From: Conus ventricosus
Lineage: Eukaryota > Mollusca > Gastropoda > Neogastropoda > Conidae
DNA: 64,000 bases
Direction of reading: 5' to 3'
Assembly: GCA_018398815.1 (NCBI GenBank)
Contig: CM031626.1
Location: 40,463,730-40,527,729 of the forward strand
Shown here: positions 35,190-44,458 of the stretch, in pieces
Layout: each line of letters begins with the position of its first letter
Position numbering within the stretch: the stretch's first letter is position 1
Notes under the pieces: model-generated
Told to the model about the DNA's origin: nothing
The model's database searches: none
The model's input: the letters and a program-made list of their open reading frames with translations, nothing else
Position numbers and translations under genes: made by a program

Positions 35190-37755
35190 TGAAAAGATTG
35201 CATTTTCACGATGTATCATGTCTATTGGAGGGCCTCTGGGTAGACAACATTTCTGGTCTCACTGTTTGGCGCAAGTATAGTCAGTGTTTCTGCGTTTTCA
35301 GTTCGTGATGTTGCAACGTAGAATATTCCATGTGTAAAACACGGAACGGTCAGGTCTACCCCAAGGGATGAAAATGTCTGACCCTGGCTCTTGATGATTG
35401 TCAGAGCAAAAGCTGGTTGAATGGAAACTGAAGCCGTCAGAACTGGAATGGCAGGGGTGAGTTCATGGGGTTCCAGAAGAATTCTGGGGAGCAGCGCCAG
35501 TTCACCTTTGTGGGGGCCACATGATATTTTCGCTTCTACAATGTTCCTTTGCAGTCTGGTGAAGACACATCGGGTGCCATTGATCACCTTTGGCGGGTCC
35601 AGCCAGCGGAGAATGATAATGGGGACTCCAGATTTCAGCAACAGTTCATGTGGTGGAAGTCCAGAAATCTCAATGGAGTTCAGGAGTTCTTGTGGATAAA
35701 GGACTCCTCTCATCATCATTCTTGGCCGTGTCAACAGATCTGTACAGAGTTTCCTCTCCAGGGACAGTCAGCTACGATTTTATTGTTCAGCCTGTTGACA
35801 GTCTCGTTCAGGGAGGATATTATGTCCCTTTCCGCTAACCAGTCTGAGTCTGCACAGTGAGCATGAAGATCTGGGTAGATTGCTTCTATCTGATCCTCCT
35901 GGCTATCATAAAACTGGCATAGTGCTGGTGGGACCAATATAGTATCTGGAACATGACTCAATGGCCCCATTGCCAATGTCAAGCAGAAGTTTGGCGAAGC
36001 TGGCTGTCTGGGGGTTTCCAGACAGGTGGGCTCTCATATTGGTGGTTAGACGTTTAACAATCATGCTCCACCGCTTCTTCAGACAGGTGTTGAAAATATT
36101 GGATCTGCTGCCATTGAGGACGACAGGGAGGATCTGCCTGAAGTCCCCACAGAACAGCGTTTAGATGCCTCCCACTGGCCTGTGCACTTGGGTGATGTCC
36201 TGCAGCGTAGTGTCCATGGCCTCGTAGACAGCTTTGTGGGTCATGGGAGCTTCATCAATTATGACGGTTGCAGCCTCTTTGATGACTTTGGCCACGTTGA
36301 CCCACGCTTGACAGAACAGGTTGGCGTTTCTTGGTTGACGGGATCCAGAGGAAACCTTGAAAGTGCCATGTACTGTCCGCCCACCCGGCAAAAGAGTAAC
36401 AACAATGCCACTCGAAGCAGTGGCTAGCACTATTTTGCCTGTGGAGCGGATCCTGATCAGAATAAGATTCAGGATGAAGGTTTTCCTGTCCCGCATGGGA
36501 GCATCAAGGAACATGATGTGGCTGCTTGCTGTGGGATCCTGCCTCTGCTCAACCATGGTCATAAAGCTGTCGCACACGTTTCTCTGATCAGCTGTCAGCT
36601 TCTTCAGCTGGTCATCAGCTGCTGCCCGGAGTGCAGCAGTGTCGTAATTGGTCTCACGGTAGTATTCTCGAGGCACAGTTTGTTGTTGTGTGACTGTTGG
36701 CATCCCATACCCCTCTGTAGACTTGCACCAAGAAGGAAGAGTTTGTGCTGAATCACAGTAGAGCTTGGTTGTAGATGGCATCTGTGTACTGCGCTTCATA
36801 ATAGACATCTCTTCAGACTTGGAAGAGGACATCTTCAGCAAGATGTTCTCTTAAGAGGTTCCACAGGTAGCCTGGTTACTGGGGTTGCAAGCCACCAGGA
36901 TAATACAGAAGTCACGCAGCAGTCGGGGTCTCTGAGAGATGGAGCTTCCTCCAGGGCATAGTTGTAGAGATGACTGTCATCTTCTAGGAAGTCCAAGAGC
37001 ATGCAAGCATCTCGTAAAATGTTGTGGACATAGCCGTTGACAATCTTCAGCTCCTCGTACGAACGGGGTCCCTTCATAACGTTGAGTAGAAGCCTCTAGA
37101 AGTAGCACTCTCCCTGACGAGGATTAATGCTGTACAATCGCCGGATTGCAGTGCCCCTTTGTCGTTTCTTCCACATATTCTGAGTGGACATCCATGTGAA
37201 ATGCTCAGGGACTTCCACGTACTTCAGCTCTCGTGCTGTAGGGTCTTCGGAGCATAGGCTAAAGATGGCGGTAAGGGTTGCTTCTGGGGAGAGCCTTGTG
37301 CTCTTTGCACTGCCTTGTGTGGATTGAAGTAGACCCATTGTCCATTCTCCAAATGGACAGCGGGTCTCTGCAACATGGGGTGGCGCTCATGCAGGTCAAA
37401 TCCCAGGAGTCTCCAGGTCGCCTCGATGCTGCCAACTTATCGGGCATTCTGGTACATTTGGATCTCATCAACGACTGAAGGTTTTTGAGCTGCTCCTTCA
37501 CCTGCCTGAGTGGCTTGGAGTTGGAAGACGGCTTGGTCTTTGCCCTTGTTGACATTTTCAGGACGTACTTGATGGATTTTATGCTACTGCATTTTTCCAC
37601 ATTGATGTGGCAGTTGAACTAATGTAGGATGTAAGGCTTGTAGGAGACAAACCCACTGGTTGGTGACGATGATTTCTCTCTGCCCAAGCTTCACAGTCCC
37701 AGTATGTCCTCCATCAGACTCCTCGCATCTCCTGTACTTGGGGTTGCTGTCCTCA
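35190..37755 (-). pseudogene. Helitron Rep/helicase, copy D (most complete)
   Basis: Minus-strand order: end of Rep with SIKYVLK (37,600-37,555); linker; EVPEHFTWMS and SINPRQGECYF (37,220-37,100); MKGPRSYEELKIVNGYVHN (37,077); then an open 226-codon piece (36,161-36,841) with LTADQRNVCDSFMTMV, a shifted Walker A (FLDAPMRDRKTF), GGRTVHGTFK and Walker B VIIDEAPMTHK; then the C-lobe in a 170-codon piece (35,222-35,734) with SGLPPHELLLK, AFALTIIKSQGQTF and HGIFYVATSR. This is the PIF1-type helicase of Helitrons. The N-terminal HUH nickase motif is absent because the copy starts just upstream of the YPKYRR-like block. Confidence 0.85.
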
Positions 37756-37762
37756 CCCTGCT

Positions 37763-37905
37763 CTATGACCCTTCTTGCCTCTCAATCAATTTTACTTCAC
37801 ATTTTTTTTTCGTAATACGATACACAGTCGATAGAGGGATGCCTGTTCTTAATGAACTTACCGAATGCATTCTCATTCCTCGATTGAAGTGCTCCAAAAT
37901 GACAA
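37763..37905 (-). pseudogene. transposase-like helix-turn-helix segment (second copy in unit D)
   Basis: The minus strand reads GGPYTVVILEHFNRGMRM, then GIPLSTVYRITKK. Beyond the recognition helix it runs into the truncated Rep, so this copy marks the common 5' junction of the helicase fragments. Confidence 0.5.
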
Positions 37906-37911
37906 CTGTGT

Positions 37912-38137
37912 AGGGGCCGCCATAACCTAGTGGATACGCGCTGGACTCATGGTCCAAAGGTCGTGGTTTCGAATCCCTGTTTGGTCTTGGAAATTTTCAC
38001 GTGGAATCTTTTCAGCTAAAATAACCATAGTTCACCCCGATATACACCCCTGCCCTGCAGGTGTCAGGCTAATGTGAGGGACCAGCCGTCTGCATATCCT
38101 TGATTTGGGCACGGACGTTAAACCCAACTCAAACATG
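37912..38137 (+). repeat. tRNA-derived SINE
   Basis: Full tRNA head (GATACGCGCTGGACTCATGG), B box GGTTTCGAATCCC, and a body as at 34,955-35,181. Confidence 0.82.
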
Positions 38138-38159
38138 ACAACTCTGTGAAAAGATTGCA

Positions 38160-38340
38160 TTTTCACGATGTATATGTCTATTGAGGGCCTCTGGGTTGAC
38201 AACATTTCTGGTCTCCCTGTTTGGCGCAAGTATAGTCAGTGTTTCTGCGCTTCCAGTTCGTGATGCTGCAACGTAGAACATTCTATGTGTAAAACACGGA
38301 ACGGTCAAATCTGCCCCACGGATGAAAATGTCTGACCATG
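38160..38340 (-). pseudogene. Helicase C-terminal stub
   Basis: Third example of the ~200-bp helicase end joined to the minisatellite. Confidence 0.7.
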
Positions 38341-38394
38341 TCTCTTGTTGACAGACAAAAATAAGAGATTATTGCAGAGCATCATTAACTGCGG

Positions 38395-38900
38395 TGTATT
38401 TCTGAAATCCTCTGCAGACTACCATCTCTAAATTGAGAAATTAACGGATTTTAACGGTCAATTTAAATTTCCGTTCGTGTAAGTTGTATATCATTGCTCA
38501 GCGTGTAAAACTGCATCTGCATACCGAATTTCATTAGGAACTGTCTAAATTTATATAATAACGGTTTTTAACGGCAATTTTAAGTTTCTGTTCACATTAG
38601 TTGCCTATCATTGATCAGCGTGTAAAACTGCACCTGTATACCAAATTTCACCAAGAAAGGTCTAAATTTAGAAAATAACGGATCGTAACGGTTTTAATGC
38701 TCAATTTTAAGTTTCTGTTCGTGTAAGTTGTATATCATTGTTCAGCGTGTAAAACTGCATCTGTATACCGAATTTCATCAGGAACGGTCTAAATTTATAT
38801 AATAACGGTTTTTAAACGGTCAATTTTAAGTTTCGGTAGTGTAAGTTGTATATCATTGTTTAGCGTGTTTAAACTGCATCTGTATGCCGAATTTCATCAA
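38395..38900. repeat. ~120-bp minisatellite, cut by assembly gap
   Basis: At least four units of the same family as 13,190-14,470, ending in the N run. Confidence 0.9.
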
Positions 38901-39000
38901 NNNNNNNNNNNNNNNNNNNNNNNNNNNNNNNNNNNNNNNNNNNNNNNNNNNNNNNNNNNNNNNNNNNNNNNNNNNNNNNNNNNNNNNNNNNNNNNNNNNN
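38901..39000. other. assembly gap (100 N)
   Basis: Exactly 100 N between the Helitron minisatellite and the terminal repeat of the second Polinton. The true distance and junction are unknown. Confidence 0.99.
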
Positions 39001-39003
39001 GGC

Positions 39004-39237
39004 AGAGAAGGTAAATATGTTTGTTCAAGACCACCCATCTTATCTTGCACGAAAACCCCCCTTTTCACAAACAAATCACGTCCTTCTCATGTCACTTTTA
39101 GCCAAAATAAACACCTGTTTTCTAAACAAAATTAACATGCAAAACCTCCAAAAATTGACGTAATCGGTACTTTAAAATGGGGGGCTTACGTGCAAAATAA
39201 GATTTGGTGATCGTGAACAAACATATTTACATTCTCT
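39004..39237. repeat. terminal repeat of Polinton copy 2, strongly foldback
   Basis: The first ~60 bases and the last ~60 bases are near-perfect reverse complements: GTAAATATGTTTGTTCA at 39,011 against TGAACAAACATATTTAC at 39,214-39,230. It is homologous to the copy 1 repeats. Confidence 0.85.
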
Positions 39238-39479
39238 CCAGGGGCATAAAAATCATTATAAAAAAGTGCAAAACTCTTCGCATCTGGCCACATTACTGAT
39301 CACCCTGGTCTAACTTGAGATCCTATGACATAAAAAATCTAATGTAAACAGTCTGTCTTTTCTACTTCCAGCACCATTAATAAATCAGAACAAACAACTG
39401 CTCTCCATTTTGGTTAGTTATTTTTACATCCAACGAATTTATAGGCCCATTATTAATTCTTTAAATTCACTGTTTTTTC
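39238..39479. other. subterminal Polinton region, no gene seen
   Basis: AT-rich, with no conserved open frame. Probably leader or terminator sequence of the terminal gene. Confidence 0.5.
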
Positions 39480-40090
39480 CAACTGAGAATTAATCGATAA
39501 TCGCAAAACCCCGCCCTAGTTGATGCAAAACCTTTAGAACTGTAGACGGATAGCCATCAAACAAATTAGCATCTGTTTTTAAACTGTTGTAAATGAACAT
39601 ACAACATTGGGTTCACGAGAAAATCAGAAGGTTTATTACCTTCAAATTGATAAACATCTTCTCTTGTACTAAATCTATAAGCTCTGTCACTACTGTGAAA
39701 GCTAAGATTTTAGCCAGGCCTTTAGGAAAAGTGTACTCTCTTCTTTCTTCTAGTGGAAAATGTATAGTAATTCTGAGGTTTGCTTCGTTAATTTTTAACA
39801 ATATGCCAAATTCGCTAAGTACTTCTTTTAAAAAGCAAAAGTTGTAGTAACCATCAGGTATTTTACATGAGTTATTTGATTGCCCACCTCGTTACTAATA
39901 TTGATCCAGTTATTCTGAGCTTTTTCAGATATGTTAACCCACATAACTTTAAAGCCAATTTCTTTAAGGGCAATCCTACAACTCCCGCCCCAAATTTGGG
40001 ACAATTGGGTACGTTAAGAACACACGCTCGTTTTGCTTGGTTATATAGATGTACACTTTTTTGTAACTATTTAAAAAAACAATTTAAAAA
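39480..40090 (-). pseudogene. Polinton terminal gene, copy 2
   Basis: Minus-strand gene in several frames. The open piece 39,613-39,801 has LEERREYTFPKGLAKILAFT, and a later piece has a short block matching FSLVP.xNVYL of copy 1 (near 39,600). No recognised domain. It points towards the terminal repeat, as does its homologue at 30,130-30,730. Confidence 0.45.
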
Positions 40091-40129
40091 TGGAACCTTT
40101 TAAATATAACGAAAGTGCTACTTACATGT

Positions 40130-41365
40130 AGGAGCGTTTTAATAACCCCAATCTTTGGACTTCAGCAATTTAACCATTGCAGTAGATGAATCATACGGCT
40201 TCCGGGTTAGACTTGTAAACCCGCTAACTAGATATTTAAATTCCGCCATAAAGAGCGACAGAGTGCCATCAGCATGGTCACCCGCCCTATGGCTTTTTTC
40301 CAGAATCAGTTAAATTTTGCCATTTACTGCGCAACTACTGGCTGCGGTGTTTCATATGCAAACCATTTAAACCATCCCAATCTTTTAGTAAGGTCAGTAT
40401 ATAACTTTCATGTTTATTACCAGTACAGACGAATACTAACTGAACTACAAGAAACTCCTCCCTAACGACAACGCGTTTAATCCATTTAAAAGCCCAATGG
40501 ACACTAATGCATATGAAAGAATTTGCAACGAATTTAACATTAATCCTTCAACTGATTTTAGACAAAAGTTAGACCGCAATCATGGTTAGGCACATTGTAT
40601 TTGTGGGGGAACGTAGAGAATATACTTATGACTACTGGCCTGGCCACACCTCTTTTCAACCAAACAAACAAGTTCGATTGGGATCCATAGAACAAAAAGA
40701 TCCTAATGCTTGGGCAACATTTATCTTAGATGAAAGTGAAGGCCTAACAATGCCAGGAGTGCAAAGACTTAATGACTCCATACGGACATACGTTTGGTGT
40801 CTATTAGGAGCACAAGCACAGACTAAGTCTAGCATAGTAGATCAATCTACAGGCTTTGATGCCAGAAACAATTTCTAGCTAATTTAGAAGATGCTATTAA
40901 CTCTGCTGTTGATTTGCCTGCTAGCATACAAAGGTATCAAAACGTTCTTGCACATGCTAGGTCAAAGGTTGACTTTGTTGTAGGCCATGGAATATACATG
41001 CTACCCTCTGACCTTAGACTACAGATTGGCATGATACAGAATTATAACAATGAAATCCTCATAGCTGGAGACGACCAAAACTTAGGACACAATCAAGGTT
41101 TAAACACAAGACCTGCTCCATCCATTTTAAAAAAGTACCCAGCCCCGAAGAAAGCGATCCAGTTATAAGCGCCCCACAGTCAGAAAGCAGCCCACAACCA
41201 GAAAGCACGCCACCTGTTGATCTGCCTCGCACTGACAGCCACACTAGCGAAAAGACAGCCCTTGTTGTATTTTTAACTTTTACTGGATTAGCCATTACTT
41301 TATTTTCACTAAAAATTAATCCAGCAGCTAGCACTCCTAACGTCCACAGATGGTCAGCCATATAA
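40130..41365 (+). pseudogene. Polinton conserved protein of unknown function with C-terminal membrane anchor, copy 2
   Basis: Open pieces in shifting frames cover about 400 codons: NQLNFAIYCATTGCGVSYAN and SVYNFHVYYQYRRILTELQ (40,274-40,465), then GHTSF and WATFILDESEGLTMPGVQRL with SIRTYVWCLLGAQAQTKSS (40,582-40,878), then ARSKVDFVVGHGIYMLPSDL (40,914-41,168). A Ser/Glu/Pro-rich acidic stretch follows and a hydrophobic helix (ALVVFLTFTGLAITLF, about 41,251-41,298), with a stop near 41,363. Similar proteins are widespread in invertebrate genomes beside the capsid-like gene. Their role is not established; a virion or membrane-linked protein is my inference. Confidence 0.6.
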
Positions 41366-42485
41366 CCAGCAACTTTGCCTATAGTAGACAAAACCAACAA
41401 CAACACTGCCTATTATACCAGGCAGAGCATCAAGCGCTTTGGCAGCTAACTTCTTTAATAAGTTTGCTAGATGATGCAATTGTTTTCTAATCCAACTTTT
41501 ACCAGGCTGGGGTGTTGAAGCGCTACTAGCCCTGTTGGCGCACCACCTGTTAAAGCATAAACGAGTGTAGAGATAGCAAACCCAACAGCCGTTAATATGC
41601 TAACTATTGTAATCCCTGTTCTCTGAAAAGAGTCCTTATTCTTTCTGCTAGCGTAGTGTTTTCATAAAGTATTTTGTTTATAGTTTCTTTAATTCTGCTT
41701 GTTTGTGATGCTAGCTGCGCTCCCGTTGGTAGACAGCATTTTCTAACCCAGCTGCCCTTTCTATCATTAAATCTTGTATTTTCTGCTGTATTCTAGCCTT
41801 TTCTTCTCGCCCTAAATTGTTATCATCTCATTAGCCAGTTTATTTTTTTTCTTCTTCTATCTTTCTATCTAGCTCACCAAGTTTTGCTAAATTGTTTGTT
41901 AGTTCGCCCCTTATTGTCCGTAGAGCAGCATTAAGCCCCAGGATTTCACGCATAGGCAATGGAAAATCTTCAATTGTTTTTAATTGTGTCTCCTCATTAA
42001 AACTCGCATCAATTTCTGCTATTAGTTCATCTGCTGTTTGATTTAAATCTTGAAGAGGTATGTTTTGCATTTCAGATTGTGTTGGCAACTCTTGCCCCAA
42101 GTTCTGTAAACGACTAACGGCTTCGGCTCTAAGCTCTAAAAGGTTTAATTGTTCTGCCTTAGCAATAGGGAGTTTTCGCCTAATTGTGCTTAGTTTTAAA
42201 AAATTGTTTGGGTTTTGCGTTGAAGTAGCTTTTTACATGGTCTCCTGCACCAGTTCTTATATACAAATGCCCGCCATCTTCCTCAAAATCGTTAGGATCA
42301 AGTACGCCTGGTAGCTCTCGTCCTATGCTTCTATAGAATGATTCAATTCGCTGTCGCAATAGTTCTTGACGTTGTCTAGGGAGTAAAGAACCCGCTCCTT
42401 CAAGCTCTTCTTGCAATGAAGGGCCCAGTTCTGTTTTCATCTTCTTCTTCTTCAATAGGATTATCACGTCAAAATCTTTATCCAT
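41070..42485 (-). pseudogene. Polinton membrane-associated protein with helical N-terminus, copy 2
   Basis: Starts MDKDFDVIIL at 42,485 on the minus strand. It continues with an acidic helical part (LQEELEGAGSLLPRQRQELL, IESFYRSIGRELPGVLDPND), a second open piece at 41,840-42,100 (LNQTADELIAEIDASFNEE, LRTIRGELTNNLAKLGELDR, coiled-coil character), then a hydrophobic Gly/Leu-rich end near 41,640-41,300. At least three frameshifts. The family accompanies the capsid-like gene; function unknown. Its 3' end overlaps the convergent gene at 40,130-41,365. Confidence 0.55.
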
Positions 42486-42520
42486 ATTTTTTATTTATAT
42501 TCTTTTTTGTTTTATAAAAA
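42486..42520. promoter_or_regulatory. 35-bp divergent intergenic region
   Basis: Separates the start codons of the membrane protein gene (minus, 42,485) and the capsid-like gene (plus, 42,521). Almost pure A/T. A shared promoter is inferred from the geometry only. The same divergent arrangement exists in copy 1 near 27,640. Confidence 0.45.
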
Positions 42521-43283
42521 ATGAACTCATACGGTTGTGACCTCGATCCATACAGAAGAGAGAAGAACCCCATGGCGTAAAAGGGATAAGGCAGACTGTA
42601 ATTAGTGTAAATACTCCAACAGTTCAACCCGGACAAGCTTTAATAGTTAAGTTCCCTGATCTGGCGCTGGCGATGTATTAATGCCAGGCACTGCTAAACT
42701 ATCATTCAAAATAGATATTAAATCGACAGATCCTAATGCTACTGTTGTTGCTAATTTGGGCAGGGCAATCGTTAAACATATAGCAATCAGACTGGAGGGC
42801 AGAGAAGTCTTTGTACTAAGCGAGGCAGACATTTTTGCTCTCTATCTGATCTATGGCTGCCTAAAAAAGAAAGAAAAGAGAAAGTTTATCAGGGAATACA
42901 AGGCCCAAACGGCCTCAAGCACAGGCTTAAAGCGGAGGATGCAAAGGATGATGTAAAGATGAGGCAGTAGCAGAAGCATTTGGCAACAGATTCTGCATCC
43001 CTCTAGATTTTGAGCTGTTAAAGACGCATATGCCATATTACCAAGGTGCACTAAAAGAAAAACTTACTTATGAACTCACATTTAATCCTAGCGATTCTGT
43101 TGTTCTGTCTGAAGACCCTGAAGCTAAATACACAGTTTGCGACATTTCTCTTGAGTTTGATGTTGTTACTAACCCCCAACTGGCTAGAACAATCTTAACC
43201 CAATATAAAAAAATAAAACAGTTATTTATTATGAAAGAGTTATACACTCCATTACAGAAAATAGAAACAAGCGAGACACTCTC
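42521..43283 (+). pseudogene. Polinton capsid-like protein, copy 2 (3'-truncated)
   Basis: Start ATG at 42,521 (MNSYGCDLDPYRRE). After a shift the frame continues with LMPGTAKLSFKIDIKSTDPN and IRLEGREVFVLSEADIFALY (42,660-42,850), a damaged linker, then YYQGALKEKLTYELTFNPSD and YTVCDISLEFDVVTNPQLAR (43,036-43,200). It resembles the probable major capsid protein of Polintons, two beta-rich halves with a conserved mid-region; I infer this from context. The coding region is cut by the gypsy insertion at 43,283, about 60 codons after the last conserved block. Confidence 0.62.
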
Positions 43284-43520
43284 TGGAACATCCTGTTTCA
43301 TTGTTTATATTTTATCTTTGTGTTGTTGGGTTTGATAATACTTTGTCTTTTAAGAGTGATTGCCATTATATGCTTGTTTGAAAAAAATATCCTCTTTGGA
43401 ATCAAATATATTTTAGTGGACAGGGTTTCAAACCTTTTTTGCTTGTGATAGCAATTGTTTATATTTGATCCACTAGTGTGTGTGTCGGGGTTTGACAGGA
43501 CATTATTTCATATTTTCGTG

Positions 43521-43969
43521 ATGGCACAGAAGGCTAAGGAAGAAAGTCCTGTTGTGTCCTCTGTGGACGAGGACAAAGTTTTCGCTAAATATTTACAACG
43601 AGGTAAGGTATGTGGTCTGGAGGGAGAAGATCTTTGGCCTATGTTGACAAGTGTATTGCCCAGGACATGGAAAGAGAGGAAAGAATGCGATTGAAAGAAT
43701 TTCAGTTGAAGAGTACAGGAAGAAGAGATAACTAAAAGAGAGCAGATACAAAGAGGAAACTAAAAGAGAGCAGATACAAGAGGAAACTAAAAGAGAGCAG
43801 ATACAAGAGAAACAAAAAGAGAGCAGATACAAGAGAAACTAAAAGAGAGCAGATACAAAGCAAGAAGAAAACAAAAAGAATGCAGGAGAAAACAAAAAGA
43901 ATGCAAGAGGTAGAGGAAACTAAAAAGAATACACAAAAAGCAATAGTCCTCCAAAGGGAAGAAAACAGT
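43521..43969 (+). pseudogene. gag: gypsy gag, N-terminal part, split by insertion
   Basis: Starts MAQKAKEESPVVSSVDEDKV; AKYLQRGKVCGLEGEDLW follows, a pattern usual for mollusc gypsy Gag N-termini. After a frameshift near 43,640 comes a long charged helical region with a 27-bp repeat (43,726-43,870) encoding ETKREQIQE-like units. The frame stops being continuous where the Penelope pair is inserted, at the duplicated site AGAAAACAGT (43,960-43,969). Confidence 0.7.
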
Positions 43970-44458
43970 ATAGAAAAATCACAATACCACTCATCTAATT
44001 TTCGGCCACGTGGCCTTTTTCAAGAGAAAAAAACAAAAACAATGCAACTATGTAATGTCCATCTTCGGTGGCTGATCAGGGCAAAGAATTGACGTCATAA
44101 ATATCTTACGCAATTTCTGACATCATAATGTGTGATGTCATCAACAAGGGAACAAAAAAAGGGGGGTGGGGGGGGGGGGAAGGAAGGGGTGCAAGTTGTG
44201 TGTGTGTCTGTGTGTAGTTATACAGTAACCAATGTACTCCAAAAACATAACAACACGCTCCATAAATCACAATGAAACTGCGACCATAGTCCTGTCTGTG
44301 ACTGTGCATGGCATACAAGAACTGTCACCTGAAAATATATATATAAAAATTTTTTTTTTTCTGCAATTCATCAATGTTGTTTACAGGTAAATCTGGATAG
44401 GGTTGTTACAAATTTGTCTTAACATTACATCCATTTGGCACCCTTGTATCCAATGTCC

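Larger units (their letters stand above)
34637..38900 (-). mobile_element. Helitron unit D (right end lost in assembly gap)
   Basis: The 3' terminus CTAG is at 34,637-34,640, with a terminal hairpin in TACCCGGCTTCGCTCGGGTA at 34,647-34,666. Inside, from left: HTH, SINE, full-length helicase remnant, HTH, SINE, helicase stub, minisatellite running into the N gap. The HTH+SINE+helicase-stub block at both ends gives about 550-bp internal direct repeats. Confidence 0.8.
39004..43283. mobile_element. Polinton/Maverick-like element, copy 2, truncated
   Basis: Begins at the terminal repeat AGAGAAGGTAAATATG and matches the right half of copy 1 in opposite orientation (39,004-43,283 corresponds to 31,129 down to about 26,830). 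Gene order from the end: terminal gene (minus), conserved unknown (plus), membrane protein (minus), capsid-like (plus). It is cut at GAGACACTCT (43,274-43,283) by the gypsy element. Frames are better kept than in copy 1 but each gene still has shifts. Confidence 0.82.

Noticed and set aside
9796..37983. Five genuine tRNA-Met genes
   Set aside because: The heads lack a paired acceptor stem, two have deleted arms, and all continue into the same 150-bp SINE body.
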